DNA from: Salticus scenicus
Lineage: Eukaryota; Arthropoda; Arachnida; Araneae; Salticidae
Reading direction: 5' to 3'
DNA: 64,000 bases
NCBI GenBank assembly: GCA_963930645.1
Contig: OZ005648.1
Location: 241,619,436 to 241,683,435 of the forward strand
A model generated the notes under the pieces. It searched no databases and was not told the DNA's origin. It saw only the letters and a program-made list of their open reading frames with translations. How positions within the stretch are numbered: position 1 is the stretch's first letter; the number at the start of each line of letters is the position of its first letter. The position numbers and the translations under genes were made by a program. Positions 35,582 to 47,396 of the stretch are shown piece after piece.

Positions 35582-37110
35582 AGGATTTCTGGCTCTCTAC
35601 TGTATATATGTATATATATATATATTTTTTTTTCCCTAACAAATTTTAGAAATAAATAAATAAAAATAAAATTAGGTGAGGAGTTAAATTTATCAGAAAT
35701 AGGAAAGCATAATGATATATGTTTACATTCTTGTATATTCAAATCTACATATGATCTACTAGGAATATTTTAGTATATATTAAATGCATATTAGTCCAAA
35801 GTAAGTACATTACCATTGACTGGTCAGTTGATTATTTAACTCGATGAAATTCAAATATGTAGTTTTCTGTATCCTATGTTAAAAATGATAGTGATTCAAA
35901 AAATTCCTTGTGAATGGTTTCTTATTATTGCTTTGTACGTTTGTATCCTATTGTTTGGTTTGATAAAAAGTGATGGACCAAGATCGGAATTTAATATTGC
36001 TATTTTTACTTTATCTCTTTCACATTTTTCTAAAGTGCAAGAAATTCTTAATGAAAATTGTTTTCATGTATTTTGCCATTAGAAAATATGCTGAAAATGC
36101 AAACAGTTCTTTTAAGACAACCAACTTTTTTTCCCCAAAAAAGACATTTATTTTATTCTATTTTATTTATTTATTTATTTTTTGGGAGGGGGGGCAGTTT
36201 TTATTTGAAGGAATTGTGACCAAATTTTTTGTCATCATCTCTGCGGTTCAGCAAGTTCTTAGGAATATTAATCATATGAAGTCTTACTCAAAGTAAAGCT
36301 TTTCTCAACATGAACATTTCCAAATGAATTCTCACAGAAAAATAGTAAGACTTTGTTTAATTTATTTAAAAACTTTAAGCAGTTTCACTATAATGTAGTT
36401 AAAAAAAAAAAAAAAAAAAAAATGTAGTGTTCAAAATTTTCAGGAAAATCTCTCCCCTCCTCCCCCTCTTTCCATTGAGAATAAAATATTTAAGGTGTTC
36501 ATGCTATGGTGATTTCATAAAATTTAATTTCAATGTATACTATGTTTCCTTCTGATTAAAATAAATTATTTACATTGCACACCAACCTTTGATTATTTGT
36601 TTGTTTTATGTTTCTCTTTATAAATCTTTCTTGGCAATCATTTAAGTGAGTCTGAAAAAGTTAGGGAACCCTTGAAGGTTCTTTTTCATTGCATCTCAGT
36701 TTTCCTTCACATGACTTTGTCTCAAAGTGATAATTATTCGTTCGCACATGCAACAGAGAAATTACAAGGAGTGTGCTGTGTTGATATATGTTGATTTTCA
36801 TGCTATTTCTATGATATCTTACTGTTGGCATATTTAAAAGCAAAAGAGGAACAATTATTGTAAGAATTTGTCATCCTAAAGATCTTAAAAATCATACTAA
36901 AATTTGATTAAAATCTGAAAAAAAAAAAAATACATATATATCTATATAATATATATATTTTAAGGGGGGGGGGTTCTTCTGCACCTATTAAGGAATTACC
37001 ACTCATTTCTCTTGATTGTTACAAGAAATTTACTTTTCATTTAAAAAAATAAAAAAAAAATAAAAAAAAAAAACTTAACTTTATTTGGTTTGTAATAAAT
37101 ATATATATAT

Positions 37111-37324
37111 TATGTCGTTGCAAAAGTTTGTGCAGATACGGATCATTTTATTGTCTCCAAAGACGAGAGCTTCTATCACTGTGGTATACATTTGTTACCC
37201 GAAAAAATGGGCAAAGGTTGTAGAAAGTAATGGAGAGTATTTTGATTAAAAATTGTCATTTGTTTTGATGTATTTTTATGAAATGAAGCAATAAAAAACC
37301 GCGCAAATTTATGCAAAGACTTAA
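37111..37324 (+). mobile_element. Internally deleted mariner element
   Basis: The left end GTCGTTGCAAAAGTTTGTGC and the right end reversed GTCTTTGCATAAATTTGCGC match as mariner terminal repeats near TA. Between them is only the last ~30 codons of a transposase (ESFYHCGIHLLPE, frameshift, WAKVVESNGEYFD, stop), the standard mariner C-terminus. About 1 kb of the gene is deleted. Confidence 0.75.
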
Positions 37325-37511
37325 TATATATGTAGAATTTTTTTATGTGTTACAAATATTTAATAATTATATATATATATATATAGAGAGAGAGAAAGTA
37401 TATGTGTTTATGTAGCTCTTACTTTAAAGCTTAAAAATATTTTAAATGATTCGAATTTTGTTAATTAATTATAAACCTTTTGACACTTGCCTCATATTTT
37501 GGCCATAAATT

Positions 37512-38685
37512 TTTCAGCTAGTCGCCCAACTCTCCTCAGCGACTTCATCTGTCGTGAAGCTCTTGAAATGATGTTCCTTGGTGGTTTTTCCTGTAAGGTG
37601 GCACCACACTCCATTCAGTGCCATTGCGCCGCTGTCGTTGCACACATCTAAATTGGTTGCGATTTCTATTGATTCACGGTACATTGTATAATGATAATTG
37701 TTATAATCAGCTAATTTTCTAGTTTCATTAAAATTTATTTCAATATTTTCATTATTATATGTTTTAGCAAGAGCCGTGTTAACTTTACCAATTTTAATAT
37801 ATTTGTGTTCATTAATTCGCATTTTGATTTTTCTTTTTGTGACAGCAATATAGGAACCTGATTTATAAAAGGTATCTTATATATTCCGGCAGTTTCAAGT
37901 GGGGAAATAAGGTCTTTATCGCTGCGTATTAATTGGAAAATGTTTTTATTTGGTTTTATGGGGATATTGATACCATATTTATTAGCTATGTTCTTAATCT
38001 TTCAGAGGCTCCGCGATCATATGGGATTGAAGAAATAAATTTAGAGGGAGGTTTTTGAAAATTAGGAATATTATTAAGGGTTTTTAATCGATTTTTAACA
38101 AGTTTATTAACTATTTTATTGGGGTAACCTGCTTTTCTAGTAAATTCTTTAATATTTAATTTGTGGTTTAAGTCATCGGTCTCATTACAAATTAAAATAG
38201 TGCGATTGATCTATAAGCGGACTGCATTAATTTTATATTGGACTGGTGTTTTACTTTTATAGAGAATAATTTCATTACTATTGGTCGGTTTTCTGTAAAC
38301 GATGATTTTAATTTTATTTTTGGTTCGTGTAATTTTGACGTCTAGGAAATTAATTTATTGGTCTATTTCTTCTTCATAAGTAAACTGAATATGTGGATCT
38401 ATACTATTAATAGAATTCAATAACTGTTGGGCATCACAATTTTTGTCGATAACGGTGAAAACATCGTCGACGTATCTATACCAGTAAAAAATTTTGTCAT
38501 TTAAACGTTAAATTATTTCATTTTTCATTAGTCTTAGTTTAAATTCTGCAATAAAGCCCAAAATGGACGATCCCATTGGGGCCCCCTTCTTTTGTTTGGT
38601 ATATTTTATTATTAAATTTGAAATAGTTCTCGTTAAGTAGAAGATTAGTTGTAGCGGTAAGTGTTTGGGCTATTTTAGGATCGAC
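37512..38685 (-). pseudogene. Penelope-like reverse transcriptase and GIY-YIG endonuclease (defective)
   Basis: From 38685 downwards the - strand reads LTATTNLLLNENYFKFNNKI, then KEGAPMGSSILGFIAE (RT block), WYRYVDDVFTVI (catalytic YVDD, ~38461-38482), INFLDVKITR, IIVYRKPTNSNE and ...EFTRKAGYPNKI. It continues into AGIYKIP, SYIA, INEHKYIKIGKVNTALAKTY and YRESIEIATN of the GIY-YIG domain. In-frame stops occur in the RT part and a frameshift lies before the endonuclease. A 102-codon open frame (37514-37822) covers the endonuclease end. Role in life: target-primed reverse transcription of the element. Confidence 0.85.
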
Positions 38686-39494
38686 CAATAGTAATGAAAT
38701 TATTCACTATAAAAGTAAAACATCTTTCCGATATAAAGTTAACGCAATCCGCTCATACAGCAATCGCACTATTTTAATTTTTAATCAGACTGATGACTTA
38801 AACCACGAATTAAATGTTATTAAAGAATTTACTAAAAAAGCAGGTTAACCAAATAAAATAGTTAATAAACTTGTTAAAAATAGATTAAAAACCCTTAATA
38901 ATATTCCTAATTTTCCAAAACCTCCCTCAAAATTTTCTTCTTCAATCCCATATGACCGCAGAGCCTCTAATAAGATTAAGAACATAGCTAATAAATATGG
39001 TATCAATATCCGCATAGAACCAAATAAAGCATTTTCCAATTAATACGCAGCGATAAAGACCCTATTTCAACACTTGAAACTGCCGGAATATATAAGATAC
39101 CTTTAATAAATCAGGTTCCTATATTGGTAGCACAAAAAGAAAAATCAAATGAATTAATGAACATAAATATGATATTAAAACTGGTAAAGTTAACACGGCT
39201 CTTGCTAAAACATATAATAAGGAAAATATTGAAATAAAATTTAATGAAACTAGAAAATTAGCTGATTATCATTATGCAATGTACCGTGAATCAATAGAAA
39301 TCGCAACCAATTTAGATGTGTGCAATGACAGTGGCGCAATGGCACCGGATAGAGTTTGGTGCCACCTTATGGGAAAAATCACCAAGGAACACCATTTCAA
39401 GAACTTCACGACAGATGAAGCCGCTGAGGAGAGTTGGGCACCCAGCCGAAAAATTTATGGCCAAAATATGAGGCAAGTGTCAAAAGGTTTATAA
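38682..39494 (+). pseudogene. Second, 5'-truncated Penelope-like copy (RT end and GIY-YIG)
   Basis: Begins abruptly at CGACCAATAGTAATGAAAT, the point matching 38288 of the other arm, then runs through the RT thumb to GIYKIP, GSYIGSTKRKI (YIG motif intact), NEHKYDIKTGKVNTALAKTY, and MYRESIEIATNLDVCNDSGA to a stop near 39493. Frameshifts separate the pieces. The last 71 codons are open. Confidence 0.8.
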
Positions 39495-39756
39495 TTAATT
39501 AATTGTGTAAAATATTAAATTTAAATGTCACTATCATAAATGCTGTTTTATTTTATGAGCTGTTCATTTTGAAGAAGTTCACAAATTTAAATTATTTCTC
39601 CAAACACAACTTTAGAGAGTTTATGTGCTTATTTATTTATTTAATAAGAACTGTTAGCATTTAAATCTATTTATAATTTTTTATTGTTCTGATTCATTAT
39701 ATATATGTTGTTCTGATTTCTTCATTTTAAAAATATATGACTTATTTATTTTTTAG

Positions 39757-39804
39757 AAGAATGTGCCTCAAGAACCCAGTGAAGATGTTATTACTATTAC
39801 ATAA
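39757..39804 (+). CDS. DTD1: DTD1 last exon (C-terminal tail and stop)
   Basis: After a TTATTTTTTAG acceptor, 15 codons (KNVPQEPSEDVITIT) lead to TAA. The phase (0) agrees with the preceding exon. The acidic tail is short compared with the ~60-residue Lys/Arg/Ser-rich extension of vertebrate DTD1 and closer to the short form of other invertebrates. The tail is not conserved enough to identify alone; the call rests on phase, splice signals, position, and the polyadenylation signals that follow. The intron before it is 6.8 kb and contains an inverted Penelope-like dimer. Confidence 0.75.
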   Translation, partial: KNVPQEPSEDVITIT

Positions 39805-39829
39805 TTAATTACAATAAGTATTTTTAATG

Positions 39830-39884
39830 TGATAATAAATGTTTGTTATCGTGTAATATTATTGTCTTTATTTACAATAAATTT
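39830..39884 (+). terminator. Polyadenylation signals of DTD1
   Basis: Two AATAAA hexamers lie about 30 and 75 bp after the DTD1 stop codon (GATAATAAATG and ACAATAAAT), the second followed by a T-rich stretch. They are a reasonable 3' end for the gene and would give a 3' UTR shorter than 120 nt. Confidence 0.55.
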
Positions 39885-40451
39885 TTTCAACATTTTGGTG
39901 TTTTATATAACGAAATTAACACAAAAAATTTTAAATGTGAAATGTGAAATTAATAATTGTTAACATAAATTTAGTAATGTATAAAAGAGAAAGAGAAAGT
40001 AAGAATAATTTAAGCAGATTCAATTTATTCAGCAAATATATTTAAAAATATGTGACAATACAGTTTTTTATAGGTTGATTTTTAAAGATTATTCAATAAC
40101 AACTACATATTTCTGCACTTTACTATCATAAAACAAAGATTTTTAATGATTTTATATCTATACTAATATATAAAGAGGAAAAGTTTGTTTGTATGTGGAG
40201 GGTAATCTCTGGAACTAATGAACCGATAAAAAAACTTTTTTCACTAATCAAAAGCCACACTATCCCTGACAAGGGAAGTATGAATCAGTAAAATTGCTAT
40301 TGAAATCAAACTAAGCTTAAATTAAGAGCATGGTCGAAAACATTGGGTACAGTACAAATTTGCTGCAACAACCCCTATGGGGGTGAGATATGACCCCCTA
40401 ATAATTTTAGTTATGTCTATAAAAACCAACAAAACATACATCGTAGTGAGA

Positions 40452-40525
40452 ACGGATGGCGTAGTGGTAGCGTGTTTGATTTCTTATATGTAGGTCCTGG
40501 AATCGAGTCCCCACAAGGGCGTTTT
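40452..40525 (+). repeat. tRNA-derived segment with pol III A and B boxes
   Basis: TGGCGTAGTGG is a good A box and GGAATCGAGTCC a fair B box, ~38 bp apart, in the order of a tRNA or SINE head. The right arm of the inverted-repeat element carries a degenerate counterpart (TGGTGCAGTGTTAGC). A working tRNA is unlikely because the acceptor and T stems do not pair. Confidence 0.5.
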
Positions 40526-41430
40526 GTATTTTAATTTTTTATTTCAACTGAAATATTTTTTTTTACATTTTTAATTAAATTAAATCATTATTTAAAAAAT
40601 ATATTAATTATATTAAAACAATTTTTTTTCAGCTCGGACAATTTAATATTTTTTTAATTTTTAACCAATTTATTTATATATTTATTAAATTTAAAGAAAT
40701 TAATAATTTAATGGAAAATACTTTTATATTACATTTACATAAGATTTTGTTAATTCAGATAAAATTTTGTTAATGATCATGTTTTCTGTAAATTTTTAAT
40801 TACTATTTTTTAACGACGACATTAATAGCGAGAGTTAATCATCTGCTCTCAATTGTATTATTTATTCATTCAATTTTTTGCATGAAAAATCCTGAAAAAA
40901 CAACAGCTGTTGCTTAACTATTCAACGTCACACATTTCATTAAACAACTGTCAAATTTGGTGGTGTCAGAAGAACTGATAATAATATTGAACACAATGAC
41001 AAATTTTGTCAAAATGATTTTACTAATTTATAATTAGTCTACATCTCAAAAAGTTCAAAATCTGGGTAAATATGAATTTTACAAATCTAGTAATCTCGAC
41101 GAAAAGCCAAATATTTAACAAAATGTTCGTGATGAACAATAATTTACGGTGAACAAAATTGTAATTCAAATAATTGTGTAATTGTAAACAATCTTTTTAT
41201 ATTTCTTGTTCTAACTGTGAAAAATACTTATGGTTTCAAGATTTTTCTACTTTTAATCATAATTGTTACAAATTAGAAACTATATTCGTAGCTTTAAACA
41301 TGATTTTCTTTAAATTTAAAACATACAACCTTTTTAATTCTTCATGTCACTTGCTGACTAGTTTGGCATGGGGCGCCCCAGCTTGTTCTCCGGCGATATG
41401 GTGTTCGAAGTTAGTTGAAACTGACGTTTC

Positions 41431-41492
41431 ACTCCCTCTTCTTCTCTTTTAAAGACTCGGCGCCACTGCCGATCAAGAGAAGAAGAGGGAGT
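41431..41492. repeat. Perfect 18-bp hairpin
   Basis: ACTCCCTCTTCTTCTCTT (41431-41448) pairs exactly with 41475-41492 around a 26-bp GC-rich loop. It lies inside the 40.2-41.7 kb inverted-repeat element at the inner edge of its right arm. Confidence 0.6.
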
Positions 41493-41819
41493 CAAGCATG
41501 CTAACACTGCACCATACGATGCGTGTTTTTATAGAAATAACTAAAACTATTAGGGGGTCATATCTCGCCCTCATGGTTATTGTTGCAGCAAATTTGTACT
41601 GTACCCTATGTTTTCAACCATGCTCTTTAATTAGCTTAGTTTCGTTTCAATAGCAATTTTACTGATTCATACTTCCCTTGTGAGTGCTATAGGCTATAAT
41701 TAATTCTCAGAAAATAAGTTTTTTAGTTCAAAATTTCAATTAAAATCCTTATAAAAGTTGTAAAAAATGAAATATTAAAAATATAGCGGATGCCACTTAC
41801 TGGTGCATTTTCTTTTTAA

Positions 41820-42512
41820 TATATACCTTTTGACTTTCAAGATCTTTTCAATAATATTGAGTTATCAGATCTTAGTAATATCATTTACAGTCTTTTTCCA
41901 GAATATAAAGCTCAAATTAATCTTCCTCACAATTTTAAAGCAGAAAAATTTAAAACACTTCTTAACTTTGTTATCCATAATAATTATATCTTCCACAACA
42001 ACGATATCTATTTGCAACAAATAGGCATCCCACAAGGAGGTTGTAGCTCCAGTATTTTGGCAGATCTCTATCTTTATTATTATGAAAAACAAATTTGCAA
42101 TGATGGTGTTCAATTTTATCGTTACATCGATGATATTATTGTATTTTATCTCAACAATCACTCACAAAATTACTTTTCCTTCAATTATCCCCCTAATTTA
42201 AAGCTGACTCAAAATACTCTAACTAATCAATCAATTAACTTTTTAGATCTCAAAATAATCATCGATGGTAATAAAATTTATACAGATATCTATGACAAAT
42301 AGCAAGATTTTAGTTTTAAAGTAAACTTATTTACACATTTTAATTCATGTCTGCATCTTTCGGTATTTGGAAACATCATCATTAACCATTTATTTCGAAT
42401 TAATAATTTTTGCTCTGCGAAGTTTAAAAACAAGAATATTAATAAACTGATCACAGCCACTGCTAAAATGGGTTTTCCTAAAAACTTTGTATTTTCTATT
42501 TTATATCCTTAA
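41820..42512 (+). pseudogene. Reverse-transcriptase fragment with YIDD motif
   Basis: An open frame from 41820 reads FDFQDLFNNIEL (block with first catalytic Asp), then QQIGIPQGGCSSSILADLYL (template grip), FYRYIDDIIVFY (catalytic YIDD, ~42115-42150) and INFLDLKIIIDGNKIYTDIY. A TAG at 42301 interrupts it; the same frame then continues to ~42510 with INKLITATAKMGFPKNF. The type with PPxLxLxxxN and IYDK is a eukaryotic RT lineage distinct from the YVDD Penelope copy at 38 kb; I cannot name its clade safely. No integrase or endonuclease nearby. Decayed but relatively recently open. Confidence 0.75.
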
Positions 42513-42695
42513 CCATGTCTCTGTCAGCACATTAAAAAAAAAAAAAAAAAGCTGTGTACACTTTTGTGTATATTAACAAAAAAAATTATAAAATAATAAA
42601 AGACAATAAAAAGGGTGGCAGTTGGGTGGGCAGATGTTTGATTATGGAGGTGGGGTGGTGTTGTAAGGCTGGATGGTTTGGTGGGTTTGTGAAAT

Positions 42696-42733
<38 letters not shown>

Positions 42734-45309
42734 AGAAGGCTTGTTGCATTTACTTTGTAGAACTATGCAAACTTTTTTTTTTCCAATAAAATTTCAGTTT
42801 CTTCCTTTTTGAGTTGTCAACTATATTTAAAATTCTAATTATACTATTTAACACAATGTAATCAATCGGTGAATTTCATTGTTGCTTCGAGGTTTCATTG
42901 TTATTCATCTGCTTTGAAATTTTGCTTTTTTAAATCCATATGGCTCCTGTTCTGGTCATGGCAGGCTGGGTGAGTGTTGCCGGCGTGAAACTAGTTTAAC
43001 CCCACAGGCAAGTCACAAGTCTTGCCGCCTGCCTCCTTCCTTCCTTATCTTGTGTTTCTTAGGTTATTTTTTCATTAATTTTGATAAGTTTATGGTTTTA
43101 AGTTAAGATTTGTTGTGTTACTTTATTGATTCATTTGTTTTGCAGGCTGTTAATTAATTGATCTGGTTTCTTTACATTAGTGTATTTCATCCACTGATAA
43201 ATTTTTTTAAAATCTTATTGGTCATTGGTGTTTCAGTGATCTTGTATCTCTTGCTTGGCTTCTACTATGCCTAATAGATCATCTTTATTATATATATGTA
43301 TGTATTTTTTATTTATTTTTTTTAAACATGAAAAGATATATATGTATGCGTAAATAATAAAATTCATATATAAAGATTTGTGAAAAATTAAACTTGCACG
43401 GTAAAATTTACGTTATTACAGCTTTAAAAGTATTTCTTTTTCTGATGATATAATTTGTTTAAAAAATATTTGTAGATATTCTAAGTATTAACATTTAAAC
43501 ATTATTTTAAATTATATTTGTTAGTTAGTATTGAATATTGAAAAAACATTTAATGTTTCAGATGAGTAATTTTTTTTAATCTAATGTCTTTTACATTATT
43601 TTTAGTATTTTTTTTTTTTAATAGACTATGTATTTAAATAAGCATGATATTTTCTTTTTTGTTTTCTCACCGCTACTTTCCAATTAGGTGATTGCCAAGC
43701 AATTTGGTGCATTTAGTGATTTACACACATGATGTGCATATTAGCTTATTTCTTTTTGTAATTAATAAATCAATATATATTCTTTACGTATAATAAAATA
43801 AGATACCTGCGTGTTTATGTGTGTAGCTTTGTAGTCAAATGTCTGACTGCAAAGCTGTACAATTTTGCGTGGAGGTCCATTCTAACCTCTCCTAATGCAC
43901 CTCAAAGCCCGTTTTTTGATTATTATTAATTAAAATATGAAACAATAACTTATATTAACTTTAAAGCATATTAAGTTGATTTCAAAAATTTTACGCATTC
44001 ATATTTTTCTGACATAAAAAGAAATATATTTATTTACGCATAAATAATAAAAATTTGTCAAAATTTTAATTTGCTTATGTATCTGACAAAACTGACATCA
44101 TTATAGCTTTAAAAATTTCATGAATATTGATAAAGTTTTGTGTCAAGTCTGAATATTGCACTAACGTGCGTATATTGCACTAATGTACATGGCACAAATG
44201 TCAGCATTATTTATAGGATGGAGAATGGCAACGGTATCTGTCAGAAAAATTTAATTGAGCACTATGTTGGGCTTAATAATGATGTTTAATTGAAAGCTAC
44301 TATGCTGAAAATTTAAACAGAAATTTTAATTGAAAAAAAGCCTACCTCAAACAAAATAGTACAAATAATTATTTAAAAAAAAAAAAAAAAAAAACCTCAG
44401 TATGTTTCTTGAGATTTTTTTTTTTTAGCATACCTCAAATTTAGATTTTTAAAAACATGTCTTTGGCACACAAACAGAATGTGAAAGCTAATTAAGTGTT
44501 ATATTAGAAACAGCAAAACATCTTTAGTGTATGTCCCCCATGGCGAAATTTGGAAATTGGTATCTAAGTACCTCAGCCGTTTCTCGCCAAGGTCTTTACT
44601 TACACAATTGCAACAGTTATTTTAATTCATCACTAAAATGGCAACAACAATTTAAAAGTCACCAAAAGGCTCCTATATTAAAGCTGTATGTCCCCTGTTT
44701 GAAAAACATTAACTTTGACTTCTGTTCCTTAAACAATGATCTCGGATATATAGTGTAGAATACGTAAAAAAAGTTACAGAATTTTATAATAGGAATTGAA
44801 AATTTCAGTGGATTCAAATTCAAGAATAACAATATTAATTTTTCTATGGCATCTATACCCCCCCCCCCCCCCAACAAAAAAAAAATCTTAATTTCCTAAT
44901 TTTATTTTATTTTCACATTTCCTAATTAAGTGATTTACAAAATTTCAACATATAGCTTTCCTTGCAATTTATGAACAATTTATGAAACATGTCTTTTCAA
45001 TTTGGTCTTTTCATTTTGAGAACTTATGTAGAGTCATTGGAAAGAATAAGTCAGATTTTAGGTCTTGTCATATATCTCTGGAACTTTTTATGATAAAATA
45101 CTGAAATGTTACACATAAATTTATAAGGGAATAAAAAATATTTCACTCATTGTTTTTTTTTTTTTCCCATGAAGATTATACAAAAATTTTAATTTTGTAA
45201 TTCTTGAAATTAAATCCCCTGAAATTTTTTATTGATTTCTAAAAATTCTGTAACATTTTTTATTTTATATAGCTTTACAGTTTATTGTATAAGTCTAAAA
45301 TCATTATAG
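42513..45309. other. AT-rich stretch, no gene recognised
   Basis: Holds a G-rich TGGGTGGG-type patch (42610-42690), several A/T runs up to ~30 bp, a GC-richer patch with GCCGGCGTGAAACTAG (42950-43040) that may be a retroelement tail, and the dispersed repeat at 43760-43935. Confidence 0.5.
43760..43935 (-). repeat. Dispersed repeat, inverted copy of the one at 48990-49140
   Basis: Reversed, this segment reads GAGAGGTTAGAATGGACCTC then ATTGTACAGCTTTGCAGTCA, ACACGCAGGTATC and TTATTTTATTATACGTA. It matches 48990-49140 on the + strand over the same order of blocks. The recurrent TTTTATTATAYGTA end suggests the 3' tail of a non-LTR element. Confidence 0.5.
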
Positions 45310-45544
45310 CCCTTTCCGACCAAAAACGTACGATCGTACGGGTTAGACATCCACTCACATTTTTGCATCTAGAACAGTCGTATGTAATAAGTTAAGGGGG
45401 AAAAAATGATTGAGCTAATTAGCAGAAAGTGTAAAGTACAATTTTCAATCAACAAATGTTGGTTATAGTCCATATTATTCTTTCAGTTTGCAAAAACAGA
45501 AGAATGTAATGCTTTAAGGTAAATATGTTCCCGGTCGGAAAAGG
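45310..45544. mobile_element. 235-bp piggyBac-like MITE
   Basis: Ends are CCCTTTCCGACC on the left and, reversed, CCTTTTCCGACC on the right. TTAA follows on the right (45545-45548); the left flank is TTATAG, so that TTAA copy seems mutated. A CGTACGATCGTACG palindrome lies just inside the left end. Non-coding. Confidence 0.5.
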
Positions 45545-46149
45545 TTAAAAATCAAAGGTAAGACAGGGTTTTTTTAATACACTGTGTATATTGCAATTGT
45601 GATTATAATTAAACTTCTGCTATAAACAGCTTCTTGTGGCTAAAACATATCAATAGATGGAATGAATTGCCACTAAATTTATTATGTGGAATTTTGAGAT
45701 GAGCTTAAGTGTTTTCAAAAAAAAAAAAAAGTTTCATTTGATGTTGCTAATGGTTTTGTTTGAGTTAATTACATTAGATTCCTTATTTTTAGTTTCATTA
45801 ACCATTTAAAATTTACATATTACATTTAAAAAATCTTACTTTATAGCATAAATACAGCTTTGATTTTTTTTTTTTTTTTCTATACAATTTGATTGATTTA
45901 AATTGTTTCAAACTTTTAATTTATTTAAAGGAAAATTTATTAATTGTTAGGTTTAGTTGCAGTTATTTCTTCTTTTTTGGAACATATTTTATACAAAATT
46001 TAATCTTTTAAACCTCTGATACACAAACATATTTCTACTGATTGATTAAAAAAAAAAAAAATGATGTGTAATAACCACATGACTTCCATTACCTATTATT
46101 GATACATATTTTAAACTCTTTTTGGAGATAGTGTGGTCAGAAAATGTGA

Positions 46150-46640
46150 AATTCACTTAATCAATCATATATCTAACAATTTTCCTGTAGAAGCAAACTA
46201 ATATATACATTCGTAAGGATATATAAAAAAGAGAGTTTATATTGCGAGTTTAAAGAAAATCAGTAGAGCCTATTTTGAGACACCGATTTCTGAGATCTGA
46301 AACTGACTTATCTAATCTGGACATCTATCAATTTTCTTGAAGTAAACAAGTAGAAAGGACATAGGAGTTTCTGTAGCAAACATAAAGAAAATCGTTAGCT
46401 GTTTTTGAGATACCAACTTTCAGTCCCACTTTTGATTTTCAACAAAATTTGGCAAACTCATCTATTAACAAGAAACCAACATTTGCATATGAAAATCTTA
46501 AAGAGAATTAATATAACGAGTTTGAAGAAAATCCGTAGAACCGTTTTGCGAAACCTCAAATTGATTTATTTATGCAACACCAATGTTCAAAATGAACCAG
46601 TCATTAGTCATCAAATGCTACTAATTTATTGCATTTGACA
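46150..46640 (+). repeat. ~150-bp tandem repeat, about three units
   Basis: Units share ATCWATTTTCYTGWAGWARRC, a GGAYAT...GAG/AGTTT block, AGAAAATC and GAGATACC/GAGACACC. A further diverged copy lies at ~49690-49830. Divergence is high, so this is an old array. No gene. Confidence 0.5.
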
Positions 46641-47165
46641 ACTATAAATTTGTTTTTGTTTAGCTTTGAAAGCTTCAGATTCATATGACATATTTTTTCC
46701 CCTGACACATGCAATACTGACGAACATAGAATAAAAATAGGGCTCTCCTTTCGTTATTCTATGCTTCTAAAGTTGATTATCAGATTAAAAGAGAAGGTTA
46801 TGTCATGCAAATTAAATAGAGATAGGTAGTAACCAATGGCTTTTAAAAGTGACCTTGGAGATTATACCCTAAAAATTCTTTCACCTGCTGTTTGAAAATT
46901 TGCTTAACCCATTAACCGCCAAAACTAGAAATAATGATTTTTTTTCTAAATACAAACAGTAATACTCATTATTTTGATCATATATAACAGTAATTTAAAA
47001 TAAAATTATTAAAATTAGTCTTATCTTACTAAATACAGAGTGTTGTATTTCTACAACTTCAGTGGAATAAGAGTATATAATGAAGACAAATAAATGTTTA
47101 CGGAAATTTCCTTGCGGGAGTATAAAACAGCAAACACTATAGATGACTTCAAAAGTAATTATTTC

Positions 47166-47198
<33 letters not shown>

Positions 47199-47396
47199 GT
47201 TATGTAAACTTATTCAAATATGACGATTTTCAAAAGTTTTGGATTGATTAGTGCTTCAAGTCTGAAATTTATTTTTAAATATAAAATATCTTTTTTATTT
47301 TATTGTTAAACGCAATTATTTCAATTTCACAATTATTTCAATTATTTCGCAATTATTAAGACAACTAGCAAGACCGTCCAGTGCAGTTCAAAACAG

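Larger units (their letters stand above)
37460..39502. mobile_element. Penelope-like element as an inverted dimer
   Basis: Arms of ~825 bp (37460-38287 and 38682-39502) are reverse complements, both ending TTAATTAATTATAAACC(TTTTGACACTTG). Each encodes a GIY-YIG endonuclease end in outward orientation; the centre 38288-38681 is single copy and carries the reverse transcriptase core on -. RT plus C-terminal GIY-YIG is diagnostic of Penelope-like elements. Both arms have frameshifts or stops. It lies in the last DTD1 intron. Confidence 0.85.
40157..41695. mobile_element. Inverted-repeat element with tRNA-like segment
   Basis: Left arm ~40253-40480 and right arm ~41505-41695 are reverse complements (shared ACAAGGGAAGTATGAATCAG, GAGCATGGT, AATTTGCTGCAACAA, GATATGACCCCCTAAT). 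A common insect/arachnid repeat start, TCTATACTAATATATAAAGA, lies just outside the left arm. The interior is AT-rich except for 41360-41500. No transposase. Superfamily not assigned. Confidence 0.6.

Noticed and set aside
40452..40525. Possible functional tRNA gene
   Set aside because: A and B boxes are present but acceptor and T stems do not pair and the sequence belongs to a larger inverted-repeat element.
46905..46935. TTAACCCATTAACCGCC as a piggyBac-like end
   Set aside because: No inverted partner with TTAA was found within several kb.
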